Part shown: positions 23,310 through 34,231 of the stretch, one piece after another
How the letters are laid out: each line of letters opens with the position of its first letter
Numbering within the stretch: the first letter of the stretch is position 1
Assembly (NCBI GenBank): GCA_049999765.1
Contig: JBNGIQ010009375.1
Location: 142,420 to 189,123, forward strand
Origin: Phaeoceros laevis
Lineage: Eukaryota > Anthocerotophyta > Anthocerotopsida > Notothyladales
Reading direction: 5' to 3'
Length of the DNA stretch: 46,704 bases
Position numbers and translations under genes: made by a program
Notes under the pieces: generated by a model
Database searches by the model: none
Told to the model about the DNA's origin: nothing
Seen by the model: the letters and a program-made list of their open reading frames with translations, nothing else

Positions 23310-24735
23310 GTGAAAGATCATTCACTTTGCGCTACTTCTACGGCCGAATTCGTGGTCGTCCCTTGCCTCTTCTTCCTGTACCTACTGAACTCTTCACCAC
23401 CGGATTCCGCACCGATTGGAACGACTCGAACTCTGCAAACATCACAGCCTGCAAAGACGTCCTGCAGTTTTTCTTCCACATCCATCCAGTTTTCATCCTT
23501 CTTGAACAGTTCAACATCGGTGTCATCGATAATGCGGGACCCCCGAACTTCAAGTTTAGCTTGTTCCCTGTCGAAAATTGTTCTCCGAAGTCACACACAC
23601 CGTGTTGTGAAAAATATTCACGAGTTGGCTCATTTTGTCTTTCGCCAGCAGAAGTGCGTGTGCACCGGACTCATTAACATACTTGTACTCAAAAGAACAC
23701 CTTCACACGATCATCCATGTTGCCACAATGTGTTACGTGGTGATCACACTCCAATTGATGCCACCCTCCGAAAAAAGTGTTACCCGGTGATTAGAGCAGC
23801 CTCAATCGGAGCAGCAGCCTGTCACACCCTGTCATACAACAGAACACAGGAGCCATCAGAACCCTGAACAGACGCTTGCAAGAGCAGATCCAACACAACC
23901 AAGAGCTCCGCTGCTTCAAACCTGGCCGGGGCATCGCCTCAACCGTGATGCAGACTCTACACATCGGCCGCGACTCGCCCTATCCCGTCGCACATCAGCT
24001 CTGCAGACAAAACAAGTCCACTAAATAGCCTTGGCGGGTCCCTGTTCACGCCAGCTAGTCCTGCTGTACTGATCAACTTGGACTCGTCCTAGTAAGCAAC
24101 GTCGGTGCAGGCAAACTTCTTCTCTCTCCTTGTCTGTCTCCAGTTGTCTCAACTGGTACCCGTCCTTGCAATTAACCTGATGCCTTCAAATCTTCAACTG
24201 GCCTGTACTCGTCCAAACCTTTGGTAGCTGTGGCGGACAGTACCAGTACGCATCAGTCTCACCTTCTCTCTCAAATCTGCCCCAGACAAAAGGAACGGTG
24301 CAAAGCAAAAGGAACCAATTGCGCAAACATGCGTAGTAGGTTGACAGTGCTTTTCGAGGCTTCCCTTCCCACCTGCAACAAGCGAGTTACAGCGTATCAA
24401 TCGACACACACAGCAAGCACAGGTAAAGGATCAAGGACGAGGAAGTCTTCGCAAAAGCCTCGTCTGCTTATCACTACCACATCTCCATCTGCGTGCGTTG
24501 ATGGCAATAACTTTGACGAACCCCCGCGCCTGCTCCTCATCAATTCCGCAGGACTTGAGAATCTTATGCGCTCCCGGCCATTGATGTTGGAAGCGTGAAT
24601 GCTGGTACACTGGCTGATGGCCCTGCTGTGACACGTCCCTTCCCTACCAAGACATGGATTCTCCTTCTTCTCCTTCGTCTTCCCATTTCCCCTGCAGTGC
24701 TCACACCAAATTGTGAAGTCATCGGGCATGCAAGA
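23310..24735 (-). other. Coding-like exon fragments of an unidentified or decaying gene
   Basis: Several minus-strand segments have protein-like composition although no single ORF joins them. At about 23600-23313 a frame with no early Met reads FDREQAKLEVRGSRIID, then ELFKKDENWMDVEEKLQDVF, then GCDVCRV, and ends at a TGA. At about 23935-23826 another frame reads RFEAAELLVVLDLLLQASVQ. At about 24233-24030 a third contains GLDEYRPVEDLKAS and QLRQLETDKEREE. At 24728-24430 a frame opens MPDDFTIWCEHCRGNGKTK (a CxxCxGxG motif) and, after a possible 38-nt intron, reads HKILKSCGIDEEQARGFVKV. These may be exons of a real multi-exon gene transcribed leftward, or remains of one. I could not recognise the family or join them reliably. 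Confidence 0.35.
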
Positions 24736-25883
24736 GTGCTACAGCCCCTCCCATGGTCGCATGCTCCTCGGAGCCTCCTCCCCGCAGGCCCGTAAGTAGG
24801 CCCCTATAGGCTATAGTAGCCATGCCATGCCAAGCTGAGGATAACGACGAGAGACTAGTCCACTCTACGCATTTTAGGGTGGCGCCGCAAGCACGCCGGA
24901 AAGATCCCAGGGGGATTTGGCAGCTGGGTCCGGACCGACAGTTACCGTGAAAATCGTGCCCGATGGAAACCGGTTGCGCTCTCCCCTCCAACGTCTCGCC
25001 TACAAACGCGACGCAAGAGTCGCTGGGATTCAAATTTTCAAAGAAATTAGAAAACAACGGGCGCCTGGCGGAGACAGATTCCGTTCAGGGTGGAGTGTAC
25101 CGCATGTCGCCGGTTTCTTTCGAGTAATTCTTTAATACCGAGAGTTTCGTCTTGATGGTGGAGAAGGCGCGGCGCCCCAGAAGCACAGATGCTGGGCCCG
25201 GGAGGGGCCGCCCTGGGCTGGAGCACCCAGACTCCGCTGGCAGCCGTACCGCTTGGCTCCGGTACTCGCCTCCTTACTGTTTGGATTTTGCTGGAGGAAA
25301 ATGCTTGTTTATTAGCCCGGGCGGGCCCGTACCGACACTCCTCTTCCACGAGCGTCTGCCAAGCCTGTTGTGCTTGCCTACTGTTGAGTGTCGCCTTCCT
25401 CCGCTCATCACACCGACTGCCGACTCGCCTCACTTCGCCCCGCCCTCCATCCCACACGCCGCTGATTGCCGTCCCCGGCGCTGGTCTAATAATCGTCCCT
25501 CTTCCTCCGGCGCTGGCCCTGGTTCCGACGCCCGACCATTGCCCGGCGCTTTTCCCTGCAGCTTCGCCCTCGCCGGCGCAATTCCCCAGCTGCACTAGCC
25601 TAGGTGGTGTTGATGCTCTTTTGATTGCTTCGCCCTGATGCGGAGGTGCGTGTGAGTAGTGGGCGTGGAGTGATGAGGCATGGGAGGAGCGGCGACTGCA
25701 GCTGCTGCAGCGAAGAAGCCTAGTGTGGGACCTGGAGCTGTGGCAGGGGTTGGGGCTGCATAGGAGGTGATGGTGGAGCTCGGTTACCGCTGCCGGAGGG
25801 AAATGGAGCACTTTTTGACCTGAATGCGGGAGCTGGTGGAAGTTCGGAGTTAGCTGCCTTTGGCTGCATTGCCTCAGGGGAAA
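24736..25883. promoter_or_regulatory. GC-rich promoter/5' region of receptor C
   Basis: The GC content rises sharply from about 25150, with C-rich tracts and CpGs on the + strand. Overlapping ORFs on both strands (up to 307 codons on the minus strand) come from the low stop-codon density and have a Pro/Ser/Arg/His-biased composition with no domain. The interval most likely carries the promoter and a long 5' leader of receptor C. Confidence 0.45.
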
Positions 25884-28800
25884 ATGGAGTCGAGGAGTAG
25901 AAAGCAGCGGAGGCCCGCGGCTGCTGCCGCAATGTGCCCCTGGCTGGCATTGGCATTGCTTGCGATGCATTTGCAGGGGGCTTTGGTGGCGGCGCAGCAG
26001 CGGCAGCTAGGCGCAGGTCTGCCTTGGGCTTTTCGGCTTGGGTGCGAAGTTTTGGGGATTGAAATGTGGCATTGCGGGACTTTGCGTTTGTGGTTTCTGA
26101 AATTGTTGCCTGGTGTGTGAGCAGGATTTCTCAGTCTGGCCTGCGGGTATGTGTCGGGTGCCTTCAGCGATCCCAACGGGATAACCTGGCAGGCCGACGG
26201 AAATTATGTCAGCGGCGGGACCGCATTTAGTGGAATTAACGGCAAGGCTGCTCTAGAGCTGCAGGCTCTCAGATTCTTCCCGGATAACTCCAAGAATTGT
26301 TACACTCTGCCGCTGGGGAGTGTGGGGGGAGTGTACCTTGTCCGAGCTGGTTTTCTGTACGGGAATTACGACCAGGCGATGCAGCCGCCAGATTTTGGAG
26401 TTTCTCTGGGGGCTACTATCTGGGTTAATTCTGTGAGCCTGGGCGCTGGCTCGTCTGGTGTGCAGTACGAGGCCATTTTTACAGCAGCTTCTACGTCCAT
26501 CGCTGTGTGCCTCCTCAGAGGGTCGGTGGGCAACCCGTTCATCAATTCTCTGGAGCTCAGACCGCTTCCGCCTGGCGCTTACGGCATCACAACTTCTTCG
26601 CAAGTCTATCTTCACCCAGTGAAGCGCATCAACTTCGGAGGCCCCACCCTTAGGTACCACTACGACAAGCGAGACCTCTTTTATCCTCACAGGCATCCCA
26701 TCTGCTTTGCATGTAGGCATGGTTGCAGTGGCACATGGCAAGTGGTAACATCGAAAAGGGGCCAGTCACTCTCGCTTGCGTTTGGTAGTCAAGCTATGAA
26801 GGGCAGCAACTGGACGTCCATGAGTCTGGTCAGGGCATTAGCTGATGAGATGAGTTGCCCCGTGCAGGTATCCCAAGGACCCGGCTGATCGCATATGGAC
26901 TAACTGGACTGTGGATTACCCAGCTTTAGTGAGTCAATTCTCTATCCTGTCGGTTCCATCCGTTACTAACATCGTCTACACTGGAAGTGCGTCTGACCTA
27001 CCCCCCCAATCTGTCTTGCAAACTGCCATCAGACCATCGGTTGCTAACACTTCAATCACCTTTTCTCTTCCAAATGCCTTGTCAGCTGTATCCCCACAAA
27101 GTTTCTCTCCTCTTTACCTTTCAGTATTCTCTGCAGAGCTTAACGGGACCGTTACAGACGCAGCCGTATTGGGTCTGCAATGTGACTCATTTGCAGCCAG
27201 TCCCATAAGGCTGGATGCCAAATTGTATGCCTACAGAATTGGGTTCACAAATCAGGTATTTCCTAATACCACCATTAACTGTAACCTGGCAAAGCAAGGT
27301 AACTCAACTGTGGATCCCATCATAAATGGTCTGGAGCTTTATGCAATTCAGCCCATCGCTCTCGGCACTTACGGCCCAGATGGTACTCTTTCCTCCCATT
27401 TGGCTACTTTATGTTGGTCTGGCCAGTCTTGTTAGGCTTTTGGTGGCTGAATGCAACTTCTATCAACTGATTGCAAGGGAATTGCCTTATAATATAGCAG
27501 ATTTTTACACCATGGCTGGCGTTTGACCATCGTCTGCTTGTTTTAATCATGGTCAGTGACTGCCATGAACGCTATTAAGAACGCCTTCAAGAGACAAGAC
27601 TGGGTTGGCGACCCTTGCTTGCCCATCTCGTGGGTTGGAGTTAGATGCTCCTCTGTCAGCGAACCTCGAGTCGTTGGCATGTGAGTTATTAGCCTACTAT
27701 GTTGATGCTCGGCATGGGTTCACTTACTTTAGGGTAGTGCATCTGACCATGCCCTACTACTTTGCAGTGTTCTTCCAGGGTCTGATGGAACCAAGCTGGG
27801 CGTCAACATACCACCGGCAATTGGATCGCTGACATCTTTGAGCCAACTGTATGACAACTGAGCCTGAACATCTCTATGTAGCCAGAACGACCTAAACTCC
27901 AGAAACCTTTGTTGCTTGTACTCACTTGCGTCGTTTCTTGTGTTGGCAATGCTGCATGTAGGGAGCTCAACGACAATGACCTGTTTGGACCAATCCCGAA
28001 TGAGCTTAGCGCACTCAGGAGTCTCTCGATTCTGTATGCCTTTGTCACCTACTCATGTTTGCTCCTGTGAGTACAAAGGGTGGAGGGTTTTTTCCACACT
28101 AATATCACGCCTTCTGTAACACAGAAATCTTGCCAACAACCAATTAACTGGGGTCTTCCCCTTGTGGTTGAACACGACATACCTGCCAAACTTGACACAG
28201 GTGTAAGTGGCCTTGGATGTGTTGCACGGTTGGAACGTTCATCAGTCTTGCATTTGCTGGTTGTATCCCTTCTTTGACATTCTATGCTGACTGTCTCATG
28301 GTTGTGTTATACAGTCTTGTGGACAACAACTTTTTCACTGGAACCTTTTCAAATAGTTTGACTAGCCTGGGCACCAATTTTTCGTGAGTTCTGAAGCTCA
28401 ACTTCTCACATGTTTGACGTCTGGTTTTCCTTTTTTCTGTACCTTGGCTCTACTGTTGACTGAGACTGAAGAGATTTTCATTACTTGGAGAGTACGTGTG
28501 AGGTAGATTCTCAATGTGTTGGCTGACAACGATGGCTTGCTTACGAGCCTGCGTTTTCAGATACTCTGGTGGAAATCAGCTCTGCAATGTCGCTGATGCC
28601 CAATGTTCTGCCCAAAACTCTCCTCCATCTCCAACAGCTCCATACAATCCATCATCTGGCTCTGGATCTGGAGGCTCATCTGATAAGGATAGGCTTGCGA
28701 AGATCATTGGCGGAGTGGGTGGTGGTCTCATCTTACTTCTACTCCTCCTAGCAATTCTTGCCTGGTACATTTCTGAGAAAAAATGGACAAGAAGAGAAAA

Positions 28801-30532
28801 GGAACGAGGTGCAGGACCAGGCTTTCGTGAAAGACTTAACCTTGCAAACATTGGAAAATACACCGGTGGTCTGGGGAAACGAGATTGGAGAAAAGGTTAG
28901 CGTTTCCTTCTGTACCTCTCCCCTGTGCACGGTTAGCTATTTGCCTCGAAGCAGATGTTCAGATCTGTAATTGCTCGCAGCCAGTTTTTTCTGATTACAA
29001 TGTGGTGCTGTTCTGACACAGCACCTTTGTTAAGACGGAGTGGCAGCTCAGGTCCATTGAAAACAGGTCTGCAACAGGCCACTTCAACAGGCCACTTCTT
29101 CACTAATCCGAGACTTCGCTTTTATGGTAGCTGAAGCCCATGTTTTGGTCTTTGCAGGTCTTTCAGATGGAGCTGCTATAGTACGTCGGTTCCGTTATGA
29201 TGAGCTGAGGCAAGCAACCAACAAGTTCAAACATAAGCTTATTGAAGACGAGCTCGGTGTGCTGTATCTCGGCACTCTGCCAAAAGATAACAAAAAAGTC
29301 GGTGTCAAATATTTGTCCGAATATTCACAGTTAACAGAGGAGCAGTTTTGCAGTAAGGTGAGAATCCTCGTGCTGCATACAAGATCTACTAGTGGTAGTC
29401 GACGATTTCGGAACAGTCCACTGGGGGACCTATTTAGGACATTCTGACATGCCGTTGTATGTCCAGGTGGATGTAAGTTCAAAGCTTCGACACCCAAATA
29501 TTGTTCCCCTTATTGGATACTGTCTCGAGGGTTCCAAACAGATTCTCGTGTATGAACACATGGAAGGAGGAGAACTCCACAAACTTCTGCATGGTAAACC
29601 TCAGATCTTTGTCTGGTTAGAATTATAGGAAACGCTGACAGCTTCCTGGCCCCTTGCACAACTACTTGGAACCTGATGAACTGTTGTGTGCGGGTCCCGT
29701 ACAGATTCTTTAAATACTCGAGTCTTGAGCTGGAGGGAACGACTTAATGTGGCCTTAGGTGCAGCCAAAGGTAAACAAGTTCTAGGCTTTGGACTTTTCT
29801 TCTGCTGCAGTTGTAGGTTCAAGCATTCACTTCTGCCTGAGATGCGTGTAGGGATCGACTATCTTCACAAGTGCAGTCCACCAGTCATACATGGTGACAT
29901 CAGCAGCACCACTATCCTCTTGAATGAACTATTTGAAGCTAGAATTGCAAACTCGGGGCTGAAGAATTTGGAGCCAGATGACTCATTTGTAAACGGCAGT
30001 GGCAGCGTTTCTAGTACTCAACGTCTGGCCTATGCTGATCCTGAGTACGTGGACCGGTGTCAAATTATTTGCATTTGGCGTACTTGACAGGCCTATTTAC
30101 CATGGTGTTACATCTTGCAGATCGTTGGTCATTGATCAACTTACAGAGAAGAGCGATGTTTACAGTTTTGGGGTTGTCCTTCTTGAAATCCTGTGTGGTC
30201 GGCAGCCTGTGTCCAAGTTCCCTCCTTACGACAATCACATGCAAATTGTTGATTGGGTATGTCCTTCGAAATATGTTATGGCACTCATTGCAAAAGAACA
30301 CATTTCATTGTGTCTCCTCACTTGTGGGCTGTGTTGTCACCAGGTAAAACAATCCTTGAATGGGGGCAAGGTGGAAGAGATTGTTGATGCAAAAATGCGT
30401 ATAGACTACAATGAGCAAGCCCTGTCGAAGTACACAGCATTGTCTCTGAAGTGCGTCGAGTCTGAGGCTAGCCGAAGACCGAACATAGACTTCGTGGTTC
30501 GGGAGCTGGAAGAGACCATCCAATTGCAGTGA
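25884..30532 (+). CDS. Receptor gene C: malectin-like/LRR receptor pseudokinase
   Basis: Fifteen exons: 25884-26016, 26125-26653, 26868-27382, 27557-27680, 27768-27848, 27962-28033, 28125-28202, 28315-28383, 28561-28895, 29158-29357, 29467-29593, 29705-29770, 29852-30044, 30121-30256, 30344-30532. They give about 948 aa with phases matching throughout. Order: signal peptide (CPWLALALLAMHLQGALVAA; an internal ATG at 25932 is an alternative start), malectin-like domain (GFLSLACG, GNYD, KRINFGG), GDPC motif ([12 protein letters not shown]), four LRR exons of 69-81 nt, a Ser/Gly/Pro stalk, a Leu-rich membrane helix and a kinase-like domain. The glycine loop is degraded (LIEDELGVLYLGTL). The β3 lysine is kept (VGVKYL). 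The catalytic loop reads VIHGDISSTTILL (HRD Arg, following Lys and Asn all lost), and the DFG site reads IANSGLKNL. SDVYSFGVVLLE persists. Exon 9 could instead end near 28811. Confidence 0.9.
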
Positions 30533-31186
30533 TCTAATTGAGACCCGAAGGATAGGCGGCAGTTAGGCTACCCCGCTCTTATTCCACTCTGGCATTCAGT
30601 TAGGGCCTCCGTTTGGAGCCATTTTGGCGGATGTATTTTTAACAGGATTAGATCAGATGTAGTGTGGTGGGAGAATGGTAAGGTTTCCTTCTTGCCGACT
30701 CTCTAATTTTTGTCGTACCGGCATGCGTACTTACAGGTCTTCCCGGAGAATTCTCTGCATTCTTTGCTGGGGTCAGTGACCCCGCTTGACAGCACCGATA
30801 ATGTTCCATGTAATAAACGGGCAAATGTGGTCTGCAACATAGTGCTGCCGACGTTTCCAGTTTTGACAACAGTTGGTTTGGCTCTCGCCAGAATCCATAT
30901 TATGTCTGAAACATCCCTCGGTCACCTAGGTGAGGCGACACTGTTCTCTGACCCCAACCGTCTCTGCCATCTGCCTATTATCGGCTGCGATTGGAGAATT
31001 CTCTGCATTCTTTGCTGGGGTCATCAGTGACCCCGCTTGACAGACAGCACCGATAGTGTTCCATGTAATAAATGGGCAAAAGTGGTTTGCAGCATAGTGC
31101 TGGCGATGTCTCCAGTTTTGACAAAAGTTGCTTTTGACACTCGCCAAAATCCATATTCTGTCTGATCCATCCCTCGGTTATATAGA
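30533..31186. other. Intergenic between convergent receptor C and desulfhydrase genes
   Basis: There is no gene here. It contains the 3' flanks of both genes and the duplicated block described separately. The minus-strand ORFs in it (for example 31292-30978) are shadow frames over the duplicated tail of the desulfhydrase gene. Confidence 0.5.
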
Positions 31187-31249
31187 TTAGGCGACACTGT
31201 TCTCTGACCCCAGCAGTCTCTGCCATCTGCCCATCATCGGCTGCAATTG
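30745..31249. repeat. Tandem duplication of the desulfhydrase 3' end, about 250-bp unit
   Basis: GGAGAATTCTCTGCATTCTTTGC occurs at 30745 and again at 30993 (offset 248). It is followed in both copies by related sequence: TGACCCCGCTTGACAG, GTTCCATGTAATAAA and CCAGTTTTGAC. The right edge, with CTCTGCCATCTGCC and ATCGGCTGC, appears near 30961 and again, offset about 257, near 31218. The latter lies inside the last codons of the desulfhydrase gene. The copies show scattered substitutions and small indels, so the event is not recent. Confidence 0.85.
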
Positions 31250-32419
31250 GTGAATCTTGTCGTACATTCCTAAGAGACCTCCGGTATGCCAAAAGAGGAC
31301 TTTCCGACCCTCCCAGGCTGATGGGTTCTTTTCCATATCTCGTAGCAGTCCAAGTAAAGCTTTCCCACTGTACACAGGGTCGAGAATTACTCCTGTTGTC
31401 TCTGCAACGCGCTGCACTGTTTCTAATTCTTCTGGGGTGCTGAGACCATATCCAATACCCTTCGCATCAGAAATGCGAACAATGTCCTGAGATTTCACCC
31501 TGGAATCAATACCATCGAGCAGATCTTGAATGAATTTGTGAAAATAGTAGGGATCATCACAAACTGAGTAGGCGTGCACCTTAACCTCCAGACTAGCTAG
31601 GTGTGCAGCTAACGACAACCCAGCTGTTGTTCCACCGCTGCCACAAGCCATGACAATGTCGTCGAAGTGGGAAGTTCCATCAGCTTCTCCATTTTTCAGC
31701 TGATTCTCAAGCTCCCTCACAGCTTGGATATATCCCCATGTGCCAAGAGAATTCGACCCTCCAACAGGTATTACATAGGGTTTCCGTCCTGATCCTTTGA
31801 GCCTTTCTGCGAGCAGATTCCCAAGAGCCACACTACCTAAAGCGGAGTACTCCTCCTTGGATACGAGCTCAATGTGTGCACCCACAAGACGTTCCACAAG
31901 GAGGTTCCCTGCCAGTCCTGGGTCGTCCTCCAAGAGTGACCGATTCGTCCTTAAGATGAGATAGCAATCCAGATTCAAGTACCGTGCTGCCACAGCAGTA
32001 GCCCTGCAATGATTGCTCTGAATCCCTCCAATGGTTATCACGCAATCAGCTCCTTGAGACTTCGCCTCGGCCATTAAGAATTCTAGCTTCCTAACCTTGT
32101 TCCCGCTCAGCTGCATCCCTGTTAGGTCATCCCTCTTGATCCATACCTCAGTGCCAGTAGGCAGCGTAGGAAGCTTCCATCGGTGTATAGCAGTTGGAAG
32201 CTGTGCAAGGTTGTAGAAATGCGTCGGTTTCGGCTCCAAGTGCTCAGCCCACGGAGGAGGCTCGTAGGTCGCCACATCCAGCATCGCCGGCCGGGTCATT
32301 TGTCTGTGTCTCACCGTCTCGGTGCTGGTCTGTGCAGTCATCGAGATGGCACCTCTTCGACAAGCTGAGACATGCAAAATTCTCGAGGTGCCATGCACCG
32401 GGACCGACAGACTCTGCAT
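31187..32419 (-). CDS. D-cysteine desulfhydrase / ACC deaminase-like PLP enzyme, intronless
   Basis: Single 410-codon ORF. It belongs to the fold-type II PLP family that includes plant D-cysteine desulfhydrase (D-cysteine to pyruvate, H2S and ammonia) and bacterial ACC deaminase. The PLP-lysine motif is seen in QLSGNKVRKLEFL, the substrate-binding stretch in GGIQSNHCRATA, and the phosphate-binding glycine loop in GSGGTTAGLSLAAH. VYSGKALLGLL and FWHTGGLLGMYDK match the C-terminal region. Length is close to the roughly 400 aa I expect for the plant enzyme. The N-terminal 45 residues are Ser/Thr/Arg-rich and could target an organelle. Plant homologues may act on D-cysteine rather than ACC; sequence alone does not settle which. 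The gene has no introns, unlike most neighbours. It is head-to-head with RPB5, 158 bp apart. Confidence 0.9.
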   Translation of the reverse strand: MQSLSVPVHGTSRILHVSACRRGAISMTAQTSTETVRHRQMTRPAMLDVATYEPPPWAEHLEPKPTHFYNLAQLPTAIHRWKLPTLPTGTEVWIKRDDLTGMQLSGNKVRKLEFLMAEAKSQGADCVITIGGIQSNHCRATAVAARYLNLDCYLILRTNRSLLEDDPGLAGNLLVERLVGAHIELVSKEEYSALGSVALGNLLAERLKGSGRKPYVIPVGGSNSLGTWGYIQAVRELENQLKNGEADGTSHFDDIVMACGSGGTTAGLSLAAHLASLEVKVHAYSVCDDPYYFHKFIQDLLDGIDSRVKSQDIVRISDAKGIGYGLSTPEELETVQRVAETTGVILDPVYSGKALLGLLRDMEKNPSAWEGRKVLFWHTGGLLGMYDKIHQLQPMMGRWQRLLGSENSVA

Positions 32420-32577
32420 GTCTAAGTTGGGTTTTTGGATGTTTTTACATCTGCATCATCAGACTGCATGTCTACTTTCGCCTAAAGTTGGGTTTTTGGA
32501 ACCTTTTTGGTGGTACAGAAGTCAAAGACTCACCTACTTGTGCCAGTCTACGGAGGCCCTGGACGATTGCGGGGACG
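32420..32577. promoter_or_regulatory. Compact bidirectional promoter, desulfhydrase/RPB5
   Basis: Only 158 bp separate the two divergent start codons, so both promoters and both 5' leaders must share this interval or extend into coding sequence. A repeated GTTGGGTTTTTGGA motif occurs twice (near 32425 and 32487), together with two copies of CTGCATGTCTA. No TATA box is evident. Confidence 0.55.
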
Positions 32578-33479
32578 ATGGCTGCGCACCAGATTGATGA
32601 CAGCGCCACGCGACTGTTTCGCATCCGAAGGACGGTCATGCAGATGCTGCGAGACCGGGACTATCTGGTAGCCGATTTTGAGCTGAACATGAGCAAGGAC
32701 GAGTTTAAACAGAAATACAGCGACGAACCTAAACGCGAGGACCTTGTCATCAGCAAGCCCCGCCGCTCAAACAGCAGCGACCACGTACGCTATCTGTCCC
32801 CTTTGCTGCCTGCCCTGTAGCTGCGGGCCTCCAGCTGCTGACCTTGTTTTTGCTCACGATACAGATTATGGTGTTTTTCCCGGAAGAAGCCAAGGTAGGA
32901 GTGAAGACAATCAAGACATACGCAGAGCGTATGAAAGGGCAAAATGTACACCGGGCTATTCTGGTGGTGCAACAGAACCTTACGCCCTTTGCTAAACAGT
33001 GCCTGTCAGAGATGTCTTCAAAGTACCATCTTGAAGTCTTCCAGGTGAACAATGAACTAAGATTTGCAACGTTTTCGCTTTCATCTTTGCTGGTATATTC
33101 GTCCTCATCGGTTTTGAGCTTCTGCAGGAAGCTGAGCTTCTTGTTAACATCAAGGAGCATGTTCTTGTGCCTGAGCATCAAGTTCTGACTCCCGATGAGA
33201 AGAAGGCCCTTCTAGAACGATACACCGTGAAGGAAACACAGGTACGTTATCTGAAGGTTCATCCTGCTTAGTTTCCATCAACCTTATCTTGAGGGCTGAT
33301 GCTTCGTTAAGCATGAATTAGTAATGTGATTTTATCGTCCTGCATCTGTGCAGCTACCACGAATGCAGGAAAATGATCCTGTGTCTAGATACTATGGTCT
33401 GAAGCGTGGGCAAGTGGTGAAAATTATCCGGCCTAGTGAGACAGCAGGCCGGTATGTCACCTATAGGTTTGTGGTATGA
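32578..33479 (+). CDS. RPB5: RNA polymerases I, II and III subunit RPB5 (RPABC1)
   Basis: Four exons, all joined in phase 0: 32578-32784, 32865-33044, 33128-33241 and 33354-33479. They give 208 aa, about the usual RPB5 length. The N-terminal domain is recognised by [17 protein letters not shown] and by [17 protein letters not shown]. The C-terminal assembly domain shows [24 protein letters not shown] and the GRYVTYRFV end, all hallmark RPB5 sequences. RPB5 is a shared subunit of nuclear RNA polymerases I, II and III. It sits at the jaw near downstream DNA. The chosen ATG matches the normal RPB5 N-terminus; an in-frame upstream extension lies over the neighbouring gene and is not credible as protein. 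Expression is expected to be constitutive. Confidence 0.96.
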
Positions 33480-34231
33480 TCACTATGATGTACAGGGACA
33501 AAATTCCCATAAGGAATTTCGTGGAGATATGCTCATCATCTCCTCCAACGACCGATGTGGGCTTCGTCTTGTCATCATGTACAGGTATACCTTCCAAGTT
33601 GGAAGGGATTTTGAACTACAGAATCTCCTTATCTGTTGATGCACTTTCCAGGGTAGCAAGATTACTGTGACTGTGACTACTGTGGTTTTATAATATGGAC
33701 GTTGAAGTAAGGTGTTGTATACTTGTTGGAAGACCAGCTGCAGAATGCTGCACTGCACCTGTATTTGATCTTTGACCTGTACTGGCAGGGGGAGGCTTCA
33801 ATCTCTTTTGACATTTGATATGCTTTAGCTTCTAGGCTGGTAGATGACTTTATGTTAGCTGGCACAGCTTGGGAGCTGTGGCGTTGAAGTCAATACTTGT
33901 ACTACACACTTCTGAGATTGAACTGAGGTTGAACGACATGTGCACACAGTTTGTCTAATAAATACAATGGACCACGAGATGGCCGTCTCATTTAGCATTT
34001 TCTGCGCTATACTATCTCCCTCACCGTGCCACCTGTGTTTGCCTCCAGTGATAATGACTGCAAATATCAGATTTGACGAAGTCTTAACAGTTTCGTGGCC
34101 TGCATGGCCTAATATGTAGAGAAGCCATCGAACTTTTTCCTCTTAACAGTTACAGTGTCACAGACGGCACAAAAATTTATGAGATCGTGCCAGAAAGCTG
34201 TATTTTTTACAAAACGGTGGCAATCAACCAC
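33480..34231. other. 3' flanks of RPB5 and the coiled-coil gene
   Basis: Convergent intergenic interval with no gene. It is AT-rich and T-rich. An AATAAA-like signal (CTAATAAATACAATGG) lies near 33955 and could serve RPB5. No coding-like ORF was found. Confidence 0.45.

Noticed and set aside
25047-25970. 307-codon minus-strand ORF in the GC-rich region
   Set aside because: Composition is Pro/Ser/Arg/His-biased as expected for stop-poor GC-rich DNA, there is no domain, and it overlaps the first exon and leader of receptor C.
32194-32577. In-frame 5' extension of RPB5
   Set aside because: It runs over the start of the divergent desulfhydrase gene, and RPB5 is normally about 205 aa starting at the ATG used here.
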